DNA of 64,000 bases, from the NCBI RefSeq assembly GCF_035083965.1, contig NC_089723.1:19309489-19373488 (forward strand), in the 5' to 3' direction. The position numbers and the translations under genes were made by a program. Below the pieces are notes generated by a model. That model did no database searches and was not told the DNA's origin. It saw only the letters and a program-made list of their open reading frames with translations. This document shows positions 42,601-57,600 of the stretch, in pieces. How positions within the stretch are numbered: position 1 is the stretch's first letter; every line of letters begins with the position of its first letter. The stretch comes from Branchiostoma lanceolatum (Eukaryota > Chordata > Leptocardii > Amphioxiformes > Branchiostomatidae).

Positions 42601-45600
42601 TGGAGTCCTCCCACCCTTTGGGCTCACAAAGGGGGGTGTCCTGACCCGCTGTGGGGGCGTACTTCTCCCCCCACTCCTGCTGGAGGAGGCAGAGGAGGGC
42701 GGGGTCCTCTCCCCACCCCTGGTGTGGTTGGGTGAGGGGCAGGGGCTGGTGGTGCAGCTACTGGTGCGACTGGACGCCTGGCTGCTGTTGGCTGATGCAG
42801 ACTTTACCGACGAGCGGTCTGAACGGTTGTCAAACTCTCGTGGAGACCCTGTGTCATATGTACAAAAGTAGTCAAATTAACCTTCTCCCTGCTGCCTAAC
42901 TCTGTAACCAATACAGAATGAGGTGCCAAACAGCTACTTCAGTGTGCTAAAGCTTAAATAAAGTCATTTCCCCAAATTTCAAGGCAGCAGTGTAAGAAGC
43001 CTTACAATCAATCTGTCCCTAGATATAGAGTAGTAAAAAAGAGTCATTTTCTCAAATTTCAGGGGGAAAATTTCAGAAGCCCTGTATTCAACTTGTCACT
43101 GGACATAAAGCAGTTGAAAGAGTCTTGTGTTTGCTTTATAGTAGACATACTGTAAGGAATATATTCTATCAAGCAGAAAATGAAAGACATATAGACTATA
43201 TACACTAAGTGTAGAAATGAAATGTTATTTACTGTGATCTCTCTTCAGGATTCGTTTCTCCCTGTTGGCTGGGCTGGTTCGTGGGTAGAACCTGCAAGAA
43301 AGTCAACAGCATATTACACCACTTTATATAATACATCATAAAGTAATCTTATGAATGTGTCAGTGTTTTAAATAATAAAACCACAGCTCAGCAGAAGCAG
43401 GCACGTACCTGTCACCCTTGTTCTCCTCTCCTACTGGTACAGAGTCGTTGGACTGAAATGATAAAAATTTCAATAGAAACTCGGTTGTAAATTGTTTTGA
43501 CAATTTTTTTAAACCTAAATACCAGAACTGCAACAGGTGGAAGTTGACCGTGGAACATTGTCCATGTCCAGATTCTTTTCAAGTATAACAGATTGAAGTA
43601 GAGTCTTACAGTATCATTGCTACAGCTTTGAGTATCTATACTTCTTGTCTAACTCTACAAGACAGACAATATTGCACAACATTGAAGATGATGATGATGA
43701 TGAAGATATGAACCACCCCCGCTTTTGTTGGTGGCAAAGAACAACAACAAGGAACAGGGAACTTGGAACAGATGCATGCTGGGACTGTACTAACCTTCCA
43801 CGAGGCTAGGAAGGAGGGTTCGGGTGCTTGGTACTATGAAATATAAATGTTCCTGGTTTACATGTACATTTACTTCCGGTTAAATGTCTTTCTATAGGTC
43901 TGGCTACCATCTTTGCACCAAATGAACATGTGACAACACATGTACATGTACCTTGAAACTACCAGTAGCACATGGAACTACATGTCCTATGTACTAGGCG
44001 AACTTTACATGATGGCACATCACTGGGTAATACAGCTACTTGTGGGCATCTTCCAAACTGCTAAAGGTAGGGCAATCTAAACTCTACATGTAAACACTGA
44101 TAATTGAAGTATATGCATGACATTTGATGTGAGCGATTACAAATTTCTGATTGAAAACAACAGTTACTACAAAAAAGAAGATTGAGAATAAGAAGTTAGT
44201 GTACAAACATTGCACTGATTGCAGTTTTCTTTTTATAAGCACATTAAACTTTATTTAAAGTAGCTGTTGGCACCTCATTCTCTATTGGTTACAGAGTTAG
44301 GCAGCAGGGAGAAGGTTAAGGAACTACACCCTACATTACATACATACATACCTCAGTAGAGTTCTTTCTGCTGCCCCGCTGGGAACCGTACGACTCTGTG
44401 GCTGAAGAGGAAAAATCCCAGTTAACTGGGACAAAGCAAAAAACAAAACAGAGCAGAAGGAAAGGGGAATACAGGGTGGGAAGTCAGTATGGGATGGAGA
44501 CAACAGGTAAATGGTAAGCCATGAAAGGGATGAAATGCAACTGTGCAATTTGAGGATCGGTGCTAATGCAGGAAAAGGAAGTGAATTAAAGGTTCTATGG
44601 CACAAGGTTGTGAAGGATTTGTTCCACACAACATTTTAAGGGACTTTCCTTGAGGGTTGTAGATCACATTTCGTTTTCATTTCAACGTCATAAAACTATT
44701 ACTACAAATGGACGAACATCATAGCTCATCTGACCAGGTTAAATCTATAGTCTTTGACTTTAGTTAGCTTTCACAGCTTTGCACACAGGAACAAAATCAA
44801 TGTGATGTTACAGACATTGACTTAGCCTTCCTTCCATCATGGCTGTTCATACAGCCAGTAAAATAAATAATTGAGTTAAATCTCAGGTGTAAGGTTAATG
44901 TTAAGCTAATTACACATTGGGCGTGGTCTCTGCCCTATCCCAGAAGGCTGTTGGAGGCCCAGGGCCTGCTCTTCGCTGGACAGCACACCAATCACAGCTC
45001 GGATAACGCCCTGAAGAACAGAAGACAATCTTACCACTGTGAGACAAGAGTCAATTCTATCCATCTGAAGAAAAACTGGGTACCAAAACTGGCACTACCA
45101 TCATGGTTGTATTACTTGTACATGCCCCTAGATGACGAATGATTAATGTTCATGGGCCATGAAAACGTTTGATACCGGTGTTCCGGACAGGGTGATATTT
45201 TGGATTATCACACAGGCTTGTATCACATGGGCTTCAATAGAATCATTATAATGCACTTCACATGCGCCGAATGCACCGCTGTTGAAAATTCGAATACCAG
45301 ATTCGAACATTGGAATTGCTGTTGTTTCAATTTTTTCTTAAAAGACACAAAATTTTCTAAACTTCTGGCACATTTCACATTGAGATGTGTGTTTTCTCAG
45401 GTGTGTATGACAGTGAATTCCGCATCACCCTCGGCCCCAGCCCTTCCGCAGATTCTATCGCCCTCTGGGTGATCCGATAAGCAGTTGGGCTGGTACCTCA
45501 GGTAATACGGAGCACACTGTGTTGTTTTCTATGTATAGTTGACTTGTCAGACAAACTAATAAGTCTACTCATGTCCGGGTGTGTTGGCATACAGGGACTG

Positions 45601-48600
45601 TTTTCCTTGGTCCTTACCTCGTCCACCTGTGACCATGGTTTGGCAGGTGCTCTCATGCGGCGCAGGAAGAGGGAATGCCACTTTAACCGCAGCTGTAGCA
45701 GCAGGTGGGCAGCCTGATAACATGGTAAAAAGTCATTAAACACAATCTTTTGAATTATAAAGAGGCTAATGACTTTGTGTATCATTTGCTGCTATTCATT
45801 GTGCTATTCATCGACCACCTTACTTCTGAATCTTCTAGCAAACCCCTCCCTGTGAACATATACCATAATTACAGAAACAGCAAGCTAGAAGGTGAACAAC
45901 AATTACCTCTGAATCTAGTTTGAAAGAAATCCAGTCGTCTAACTTGGTGGTGGCACGTTTGTTGTTCTCCCCCTCCTCGCCTCCACTGTCACTGTAGTTC
46001 TCAAACTGGTCGTCACCTGACAAACAAAAACTGACAGCTCCGTAAACTACATCTTGTCTATTGAATTAGTCAAGACACAAATTTCACCATTTTTTTGTTT
46101 GAACCAAAGCTTTGACATTTCCTAATGCAAAGGACAATGTAGCAGGAATTTATTGCTACTCCATTTCTCTCTGATAACATGTGACAAATAACTAATCTGA
46201 ATCTGTAAAAAAAATACTTTTATCTGACACGTTTGGGACTGCATCCTAGTCGTTTTATCACAAAGCTGCAAGGAGGAGTAACGAAGGCACGTTGGAGAAT
46301 ACATCCTTGTCGGGATAATTACATCACAATAGCACAAGTTTACTTTACACAGATGCAGGCAGCAAATAGGATGCGGAAATGTCTGTTGAAAACAAAAATA
46401 ATGCATTCCCAACAATTAAAGGTAAGAATTAAATTAATCTTAATGTAAAGACTACTTCCACACCCAAAATTTGCCACAATGAGATCTATCCCATGAATGG
46501 ATGTTTAACTAAATACAAGTAAAGAATCTTGGAAAATTTGACAGATTTTAATAAGATCTGTGTGTAGAGCTCACCCCCAGGTCTGTTGTCAGGGGCGTTG
46601 GGGTCCGTCAGAGCGTCCAGCGGGAGGCGAGACGGGCCTGCAAATATGGCGACTGTCACGGGGCTCATCAGTGTGCAGCATCGCACATAGGCATAGCGGT
46701 GCGCTCTGGGGGAAAATTATACAATTATCGCTCTTTTCATTTAAATGTACAATTTTGTAATCTCCGTTACCATTAGAATTAAGACGTTCCTGACATTAAG
46801 ATATGCCACAAATAAGGTACCAAACTGCCGTTTTTAAAAGCTAGAAAAGTTTTAAGTCATCATAAAAACTACAGTTTGACATCTTATATGTGGCATATCC
46901 TAATGCCAGGAAAGTCTTATTTCAATCGGTAACGGAGATTACAAAATGTGTACATTTAAATGAGAACGAGAGTTATACATTAAGAGGAAACTTTATAAAG
47001 GTTGTCAGTATGCATTGCCTTACCGCTGTTACTACTCCTACCCTTTATCTTTTAGTATGGAAAACTTGAAAGAAAAAAATACATGATATGATATAGACAT
47101 AACGATGCCACCTAATATTCTGTAAGGGTACTTGATAATAGTCTTCAAACTAGCTCAACATCTTACTAGCACATGTATGATCTGACTGCTCTTTTGTGAC
47201 CATTCGGTGTTGAACAAATTGTTCTATTGTTTTAAACAGCCTTTCACAACGCGTCCTCACCTTGAGATTTCCTCATACACCAGCCAATCAGTAGGCAGCT
47301 TGGTGACACTCTGGGCGTGGGACAGCGCTACTGTGACCTTTGGGTTTGCCGCTTGTCCGAGAACAGATGTGTTGTGGAAACGAACACTTTTCTCCATCCT
47401 AGACACAAAGTAACACTTTCTGTCATAGTATTCATGGAGGAACTCTTTATATAAATTATAGAAAAAAGACAATTTACTGGCAAAATTTGTAGAGCAATAT
47501 CACTGTCACTATCAAGTCCAGTCCCGTTCTTATGTCAAAAACAGCTGTAAAAGAGTTCTACATATACAGTACTAGCCCTTACTGTGTGGTCAGCCAGAGG
47601 TTTTCCCTGTCCACTCTAACCATGTTGGGATAGCTCCCAGCACACAAGGCAGCCTGAAAAGGAGGGAAAAATATATGTTGTAATCTCGATCATAGCACTT
47701 TGACCTAGCTGTTCAGGTAATACTGGAAATGTATCTTGAATGAAAAGGGGTTTATTTAATATGGTCAAGATATGGCTCTCCTTGGACCAAGGGATTACAA
47801 CAGTGTACTTAAATGACTGTTTGAACTGTTTCTTGATCCTTGAACTGTATGTCTTTGTGCACAGTACCACGTAGTCTGTACTAGACTGACAGTAATAGTA
47901 GTAGCACCTTAATGACTGCCCAGTTCTCGGAGTTCGTGTTCAGGTCCCTGATGTCCCCTCCTCCTCGTGCGCGTACAAACCCAGAGGCCCGCAGCTGGCC
48001 CAACAGCTGTGTCCTGCAAAACAACCAGTGGGTTTACACACACATTACCAAGCACTTTCGGAGTACACTCAGCCGAAGTCCGATTCAAGTGCAGTCTGTT
48101 TACACACAGGGCCGTGAGGTGACTTGAAATGCCCAGCTGCCCTGGTGGTGTTATGACCGCAGTGTTGAATGTCTTGGTTTGTATCATGGCCAACTTGCAC
48201 CACAGTGTGCACAAAATTATAAAATAGATTCCGAAAATTATGGCATGAAGAGTAAAAAAATGACTGCGTAAACTGGACCAATGAGTGTCTTCAGTGTTCT
48301 GGCATCATGACTTAACTATTCATTCCATCAAGTAATGTCCTTGTGAGTATTGGTGATAAGCTACTAGGTCATGACCTTGAGTTTACTAGTAGAGTCCACA
48401 TTGCAGTACTATACTTAAGTGTCAGGACAAAAAAACTACCACATCTGTATTACACTGGTGATTTAGACTAACATTTCTAGAATATGATGTAGATTATCAC
48501 ATTTTAGGAATACCCCATTAACTGCTATGTCTTACAAAATTTACCGCAAAAATAGATATGTAGGGCACCGAATCAAGTTTCCAGTCAGAGTGTATCCAGA

Positions 48601-51600
48601 CAAAACCCACCTCATGCCGAAGATCATTTCCATGGTGGCCTGGCAGAGAAAGTTCTTCTCGCAGAAGCTGCGCTCCCAGCCGTCACTCTTGGCCTTCTGC
48701 CAGCCCTGAAAGTGCAACACAGTGGGGAAAATGAAGGACCGATATTTGTAAGCAAATGCAGGATGTTTCCCTTGTACTTTTTTTTTCAAAAAGGTTTTCG
48801 TGAATACTGGCATGGGGGGATCCAGCTTGACCTAAAGCAGATCTCATTTAGGAGGTCATTTACATCAGGGCGCCCAACCTTCTCTCAACCGGGACGGGAG
48901 GCGATATAGACTTCTAAGAACTTTTCACCCATTGCTGACATCACACATACGACAATTCACGTTTTCACAGAGATTGGGTCAGAGAGCTGAGGAAGACTGA
49001 GTGATTCAGTCGAAAATTCGGATGAGTTCAATTTTATTTAGTTTGAGAACAGTTAAACTTTTCCAAAGTTTACCTGATGCTGTCTAGTGGTGACACTTGG
49101 CAAGATGGCATGCTGACCTGAAATGCTCTCAGGAGGGCCATGTGATCACTGTTTGCACCAGCAGAGAACTTCTTCCTACAGTACACCGCTGCACGTTTCT
49201 GGGACGGCTGGTTGGGCAGGATAACTGCAACAATACATGGGAACAAAGATTTGAAAAGAATGAAACTACTTTTATTCGGTAAGGATCTCGCAGTCAACAC
49301 ACCCAAATTTCGTCCTTATTACAGAGGCTTTACGACAAACTTTTTCTTACTTTTTAATACAACTTAAAGTGCAGAAACAGAAGACTTTTGCGTCTGGTTT
49401 AGATTAGAGACTTAGCCGCTGTGTCTGAATAAAGTCATGCTCAGTCATGAGGCAGGGTCAGTGTAGTGTGAACCTCAACTTGTGAAGACTGTGTTTCTTG
49501 AGTTCCTCAGCCTACCTACATCATGATGATTGTGTTTCTACACATGTACTTACAGGGATCCCTGTATGCCAGAGCGCAGGCAATAGTGAGGACAGGATCC
49601 AGACACTTGAGGACCACAGAGTACAACACCATCTTGGCCAGTCTGGGCTCGATGGGCAGGTCAACCATGTGGTGTCCTAACTCTGTCAGGTCCTCCCACA
49701 TGTCCAGGGCATCTACAGTCTACAATACAGGACAAAAAACACATTGTACAGCTATCCTTGAACATGTCCAGGTCATCTACAGTATACAATACAGGACAAA
49801 AACACATTGTACAGCTATCCTTGAACATGTCCAGGTCATCTACAGTATACAATACAGGACAAAAACACATTGTACAGCTATCCAGCTCTGTCATGCTCTT
49901 GAACATGTCCAGGGCATCTAAAGTCTTCAATATAGGATGAAAAAACACATCTTCCTAGTACACACCTAAGGGCACTGAAACATTTAAATGCAGCCTGAGA
50001 GTCTAGCCAGGGCCAGTTATCATCATAATTCTAGTAGGAAAAATGGGTTTCGTCAAAACCTGTTATTTATAACTGGAAGCTTGATGCCTTTAACTCTTCA
50101 TAACTACGGTATACTATAACTTCTGTCTGACAGATGATTGTGAAAGCCTCATATACCTTCAGTAACTGCACTGCATTTCTCAGCACCAGGAAAGCCGGTG
50201 GTTCAGGGGCCTTGGCTAGGAACTCAGAGATGGGGGTGTTGGGTGCAGACAGGAGCTTGGTCTGTAGACAGAGTTCCTAAAAAAAGCAAAATATGGAAAT
50301 GTACTAAATGCTGGAAGGTTTGTTCTGGTCTTGTTACATTTGACAGCTTTCTGTTTCCACTTCAGCAGAAAAAGAGATAATCCAATTAAGCTTTAAAACT
50401 AAAAGAAAAAATTCATTAACATGACTTCGTGTAACAAGTTTGTTGAATGTGAGATTGTTTAGACACAATAAACAAAGCCTGGCTGCACCTGTAGTGGTGT
50501 CCGGAGCAGCTCAGGGTCCTGGTACTCCTGTAGGCTCTCATACCTCACTCTGCTGAACAGGTGGAAACACACACCTGGTCGGCACCTGCCTGCCCTGGGT
50601 AGACAGCAGACATAATCATGTTAATACAAAGAAAAAATCATCAAAAATGGCAATGTGTGTACAGAAAATTTGCATTTATATCAGATCTCCAGGACAACAG
50701 TCACTGTAGGACGAACGACAATGGCTATAAAGGAGGATATTTACCTGCCCTTCCTCTGTTGGGCACTAGCTTTAGACACCCACACACTTTTCAACATGGA
50801 CACAGATGTCAGAGCATCAAAGGATTTCTGCAAAACAAACAGACCAATACTGATAAACACAGAAATATTTGTCTCTAAACAAAGTGAGCACAAAAAATGT
50901 TATGGAGAAGCAACAACATATTAATGTTTTACTTTTAGATACTACATAAACAGGAGGAAAGAGTTTTGACTGTTACTACTTTACATGACATTTACAGTAT
51001 ACTGTATTATATAAAAACAATAACATCATCTTTTACACACACACACACAACATTGTATATGTAGGCATGTGCTGTGTACATTAAGGTAGTCTCACCTCTT
51101 TCACTTTTCCTGAGTCGATCACAAACACCACATCATTGATGGTGACACTTGTTTCAGCAATATTGGTCGACAGGATCTACAGAAATTCAAATTCATTCAC
51201 AATCAAAAGGTCTTGTAAGTCAATAACAACAAATAAGAAAATAGCAGTGCAGAAAACATCAGCATAAAATGTTGAAAACCTTTGCTGAAACCTACAATTT
51301 TCCGGACTCCTGCAGGGGGCTGCTGGAAAACCCTTTTCTGGTCCCCTGACTGCATGGCGGAGTGAAGTGTGTACACCTGGTACCTGCAGGAATGATGGGA
51401 AGACAGGCTTTTTTTTACACAAAAAGAGATTTCTATCTACATTGACATTGACAAAGAACAACCAGCATGCATATAAAATCTTTCAGTCAGAACATTTAAT
51501 TTTTCACCACTGAAAATTGTCAAATTCTTGTGTGCAGATCTTCTCAATATCAATCTGTAAACAAAAGAACATGAGGCCCTGTGCTGATTTGTTCCTCTCT

Positions 51601-54600
51601 TGGTGCTTTCAGAAATTTTCATCCTCACAAGACATTGCCAATGAACAGATTTCTGTCTGATTCATGTCTTTATCTATTCATTCCTTTTTTTAAAACCTTC
51701 TCCCTGCTGCCTAACTCTGTAACCAATAGGGAATTGGGTGCCAAACAACTACTTCAGAGCGCTAAAGGTTAAATACATGGACAATGATAGAAAAAATTGT
51801 TATCAGTCCTGGAGATACAGGGAATCTTGGTCTGGAAATTTGTAGTTGTGGGCAAAGAGAGGAAGGAAAAAATGCCTTGGATTCCTACCTGCTGGTATCA
51901 GAGAACCTCTTGTCATCCCACATGATGGCATCACGTAGGGTCACTATCTCCTCATAGCCAGGTAAGAACACCAGGATGGCTCCTAACACATCATAGTCAC
52001 ATTAGTACTCATGTACAGTTCTAAACTATTGTCATAATGAAGGAAGGTAGAAATGTAATATCGATCCAGTTTGGCTCACTGATCCTGTCGACCAATATTG
52101 CTATTCTTCCATTGGTTATAACAGAGAAGACAGATGCTATGTTCAGTGTTTACAGGTTCATTGTATTGGGGGAATTCCCATAGCTCTTTTCGACAAGCAC
52201 ATTGAACAGTGGACCACGGCTTAACGTCCCCTCCTAAGGACTGCAACTCTTTCTGGTAACGTGCATGTCAGGAGAGAAACACAGCCGTAGTCAAACTCAG
52301 GGGTTCTAGTTCTAGAGGCAGGGCCATTTAACCACTGGACTACGCGTGCATGCTGCATGTGCCTCAATGATAATGATGTGGTAGCGTCTGTGAAACACCT
52401 CTCTGACATGTAGTGAAGGTCAGTCTCATAGAAATATCAAAGCTTAATGTTTCGTAGGTAAATAGAATACATGCATGTGATTTCACCTATGTGCTTTACA
52501 TGTTATAAAAGACAGAAACACACATTTCCGTACATTTTTAACAAAAAAGAGTGGTCAGGCATCCGTACACCTACAGTCATTAGTCTGCTTGACAACCGCA
52601 GAAGTACCATTAATAGTACTCAAACCTACCGTCTTCCTGGCTGCTACAGATGTTGAAGAGAAGACACAGGATGAGATCCAGGTCCACATGTTCATCGTCA
52701 AAGCTCTGGTGGTAGGCCTTGAGCAGCTCCCTGTCTTCTGCACTCAGCTGACTGCTCTCACTCACCAGCAGGGTGTCGTCACTCACTGTGATCTCACTGG
52801 ACGCTCTGTGGAATGATATAGTGGTGGACTTCAGATACTCCTATTCATTGATTTCTCTGTTTTCACTTGTCATGTCTATACAAGTGATTTGTTTGGGTTT
52901 ATACCCCCAGGGCTCTTTGAAAACCGCCAGCTGGCAACAAGATTTCCCCTGGTGAAATGAAAATAAACAAACAAACAAGAGGTCTGAGAAATTTTGTCAC
53001 ATTTGATCAGACAAAAAAATACAAGAGAATTTCAATACACAGACGACTTTGCTGAGGGACAAACCAAGAATTATTCTTGGGAGCTTTGACTTAATCATCA
53101 GCGTTATTTTGGTCAGATCAAGAATACCGTACTTACATGTAGGCTTCTAGCACCTCAACAGTATCTGTCTGGCCAAACTTTCTCGCCCAGTCAAGAGCAG
53201 TCCTGCAAAGGTACACAAGAATACAGTGTGTAGATGAGCTTACATTCACAGAGAGGCAAACAGACACCTGAGAGGCATACATAATTAATTGCTGTGACAC
53301 CCTAGGTGCCACCCTAGTTAATTTACAGAGGCTCCCAAACTCCCAGGTGACTAAAAACACTTAAGAGTAGACGTACAGTCCGTTGGGTGCTCTGAGGTTG
53401 ATGTTGGCCCCCAGTGCTAACAGCTGTTCCACTGCTGCCACGTTTCCTCGACCTGCCGCAATCATCAGGGTAGTGGAGCACGTCTCGCTGTGCCGATAGT
53501 CAACTGCAGGAAAACATGACGATAAGAAATCCTAGAAAACACAAAAGTTCTGGATACCTCTCCACAGTCTATTATGGAAAACAACTGTTACAGTGCTGAT
53601 TGACTGCTAAAAGTTTATTTTCTTTATCAAAATTTTCTTCAGAAGCAATTAAATCTTAAAGCTGTAATTACTTTTCAAGCTTTTAAGGTCAAGAAAACAA
53701 GTATAATTTACACATCAAAACAATGTTACCAAGTACACGTAATATGATAGAATTCGGCAGATACTAAGAATGTAGTTCCCCTGTGAGAGTTAAGAAGATA
53801 TTAACCTTCTCCTTGCCTAACTCTGTAACCAGTAGGGAATAGGGTGCCAAACGGCTACTTTAGTGTGCTAAAGGTTAAACAGAGAGGGAGAAGAGAAGCT
53901 TGAGTTGACTTACCGCTAACATTTTCACTCATGATGAGATGGAACAGCTGCACATAGGCATCCTCATCATTCTGGGGCAACCAAAACGAGTTGTTACTTG
54001 TAAGTGCTCATCCTTTTTGGTACATTACTTTACACAAACTGCCTTTACCCATCAAAATTGCAAATCTACATAAATCCCAGTATTGTTTGTAAATATAAGC
54101 CCTTAACTTGATGATAAAGCCGCACCAATTTAATTTGCTGGGTCTCGGATTATAAAATTTTTGCTTAACTGGAAGCAAACAATGAAAACCAAACCTGACT
54201 ACCAGGTTTATGCCTTGGTGCACTCTTTTTCTTGGCGTGCATACTGTCATATTAAACCTTTTTTCCTTTTCTGCCTTGTGTTTTTTTTTATTTCCTCTAC
54301 ATTTTCAATAATAAAATAAATTGGTGTGGCCAAATAATGTCATATAACGTAGATATGGTTACTGTGCTGACATCACTGTTATACATCAATAAAGTTATTC
54401 ACAGAAAGTCCTGTGATTGAAAACAAAACACCTACATTGAGCCAGGCAGTCATGATGCACTTATCCATCTCCTGTATCAGCCAGGGTTCCATTTCACTCA
54501 CATCTCTCTCCTGTTGGAGGAAAACATTGGTCAGTCTTCCTGTACTCTCCAACACTATTTATTCAATAAATACAAGATGAAAGGACTAACATTTACTAAC

Positions 54601-57600
54601 ATAATTCCACCAGGGTACATAATTCTGCCACCCTGAAAAGATGTGTCCAAACAGATCCCTATTATAATGCACTCCTGTATATCTAAACTGTGCTGCACTT
54701 GAGATCTCTCAATATAAGCACATATCAATTATTTCTCTTTGGTAAAAGCCAAGCTTCATAAGCTATGCTGGAACATGCATTGGAAACAGTCAGTACAATC
54801 TTGCATTTTGGTGACTTCCATTGAAGTCCTCTGTGTGTACATGCACCATACCTCAACATGCACTGCAGTCCAAGATGCTTCTGGTGGTAGATTTTGTAAA
54901 GTCTTTTTGTAAAATACACCCACCACCATGTCTTCATCAGTTGGTGGTTGAACAATCCTCAAATAGTCTTTTTTCTTTTGTACACTCGGACAAGCAGCCT
55001 TGTTTGAAGTGTACAACGAACAATGCAAGCAGGTGACAGCTGAATCTTCAGACTTACGTAGCTGTAATTGTCATGTTTAGTTAGTATGATAGCCATAGAA
55101 TCAATAAGGGAACCATGGATAAGTGATGATCGTCATGCACATGCCTGGGGGATGTCCTGTAGGTCGCTGACCTCATAGTCCTCCTGCTGTGCTGTGTCCA
55201 GGTCTTTCTCAGCCAGGTGCTGAGTCAGCTGTTCTTTGGGACTCACCACTCCAGGGGCGGGGGTGCCGCCCTGTTGGTACCACTGGTCTAATGAGGACTG
55301 CTGTTGTTCCACTAAAATTAAACATCATGGCAATGTAACATATCATGTCTGCATAGGTGCAAGAAGTGAAAATTACAATATTGCCAAATGAGTTTGTTTT
55401 TATCATACAAAATACAAATTCTGTGCAAACTAAAAACAGCTCACATTGTCCTCTCTCTTTCTTGTACTTCTGCATCTTCTGGTTGGAGTAGTTTGTACTG
55501 TGAAGACAAAAAAATGGCACAAATTATAAACAGCCATTACTTTCAATACTTAATTCAAATATTCACAAAAGAAAATCTCTCACATTCAAAGGCTAAATAG
55601 ATAAATTAAGCACTTACCTTCGTAAAACATCTTCCAAGAAAAATTCTGTCACATCAAACAGGTTTCCTGAAACTGAAGGAAGCTGACTTTGATGAATTAA
55701 GTCGTCATCTGGGAAAATATGCTCATATTCTAACATTCACTTTCATTAACAGTATGACAGCCTTCACGAAACCCTTCATCTATTTGTCATAAATATCAGT
55801 TTGTATATGATGCTATAACAAAGATACTTAGCATTATAAATGCATGATCTGTTTTGCAATTTCCTCTAACATTAACTCTTATGGTTTGCAAAATCCTTCC
55901 CCTTTATGAGTTATTTCAAAGATTTAAATCTATTATCAGTAATCTAAATCATCACCATTGATGACAAGTTCCAAAGTACTGCTGAAGGTTTGCAAAGTCA
56001 TTCCCCTTCGTGACTTATTTCAAAGATTTAAATCTACTACTTTAAATGCAGCAATGTTTGTGGGGTTTTAATTTCGCGGTAGGGAGAAAATTGAGTGCTC
56101 ACAGTGGTTTTGAGTTCATGTTTGAAACAATACTAGAGCTACAGTCACACAATGGCTTTTCGCAGCAGTTTTGAATTTGTGGTAAAGAGTTAGCCGCAAA
56201 AAATGTGAACATAAAACCACCGCGAACATTTCTGCATTTACAGTATCAGTAATCTAAGAAATATTTAGTACACGAACTGCAGATTTCCTATGCTGCTCTA
56301 AATCCTCACCATTGATGATTGGACAACTCCCAAAGTACTGCTGGAACAGCTCAGTGTTGAGGGTTGCACTCATGAGGACAACCTTCAGACCCTTGAAGTA
56401 GCCCAGCATCTCACGCAGCTTGATCAACAAGAAGTCGCTAAATCTGTCTCGCTCATGAATCTCATCCTGGAATACAAATACTTTGTTGACCACAAGACAA
56501 GCTAATAACATCCTATTTAATTCATTAATCATAACAACAAAAGTTTACGCCTAACAGATTGTACTGGTCCGTACCACAATGACATGTGTGATGGTAGTCA
56601 GGGCACTGTCTCCTCCCATCAGAGTTCTCAGCAGAACACCATTGGTACAAAATGTCAGTAAGGTTCTCGGAGAAACCCTGCAGAGAGAAAGAGTTCAGTC
56701 AACATAGGTAAGCAAAAATAAACAATAATCATTGATCTACATGTAACACACACACACAGACACACACAGACAGGCATCTGAAAATTTCAGCAAATGAACA
56801 AGATAGCCTTTGCCATTTTGGAGACATATTTCCTTGCAGACATGCTCTTGAAAACACAGAACATTGTTTCCAAGATGTTTTCTACTAAAAGGTTTGTAGT
56901 ACCTGCTTTCCAGTCTGATCTGGTAGCCCACAGTTTGTCCAATCTTCTCTCCCCTCTCACTAGCCACCCTCTCTGCGACTGTCAGGGCGGAGATTCTGCG
57001 TGGCTGGGTGCAGATGATCCGACATGGCCGATTCGTACGTTGGGCATCATCCAAGATAAACTGGGGGACCTGTTAAGTAGGGACAAAATGGAAGGTTTAG
57101 TTCCTACAACTGTACAGTAACTTGTGCCGTGTCGTGTGTGATGTTTCTTAAATCGTAGGTCATCATAGACTGAAAGTTTAAATTGTTGAAATGAGAAAAA
57201 GCACAATCGACAGATCGACTTTCACTAATCAGGTACTAAAGGTAAAGGTAGTCCCATAGCCTTTTCCAGGCTGAATGGGCAGTGGGTTTTTATCTACTTT
57301 GTCTATGGCAAGGTATTGGAAGGCAGAGCCCATCCCTTTCCTTCCATCACCTTTTACCTTCCTACTCAAAGCCAGGTACCCATTTTTACACCTGGGTGAG
57401 GAAAATTGTGTGAAGTGCCTTTCCCAAGGTCGCAACGTCGGTGGCAAGTCAAGGGAATTGATCCTAGCACCTCTGGGTTCTGGGCCAATCACCATTACCG
57501 TTACGCCAACACAACGTCACTGGTACATATTGCTTTCTTCATATCCTTTGTATCTTTGAACCACAGACGGCTCCTTACCTGAGTGGTCTTCCCTGATCCA

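Noticed and set aside
49696-49940. A CRISPR-like array (regular repeats)
   Set aside because: The repeats are contiguous units without unique spacers, and one unit is a YTHDC2 exon edge.
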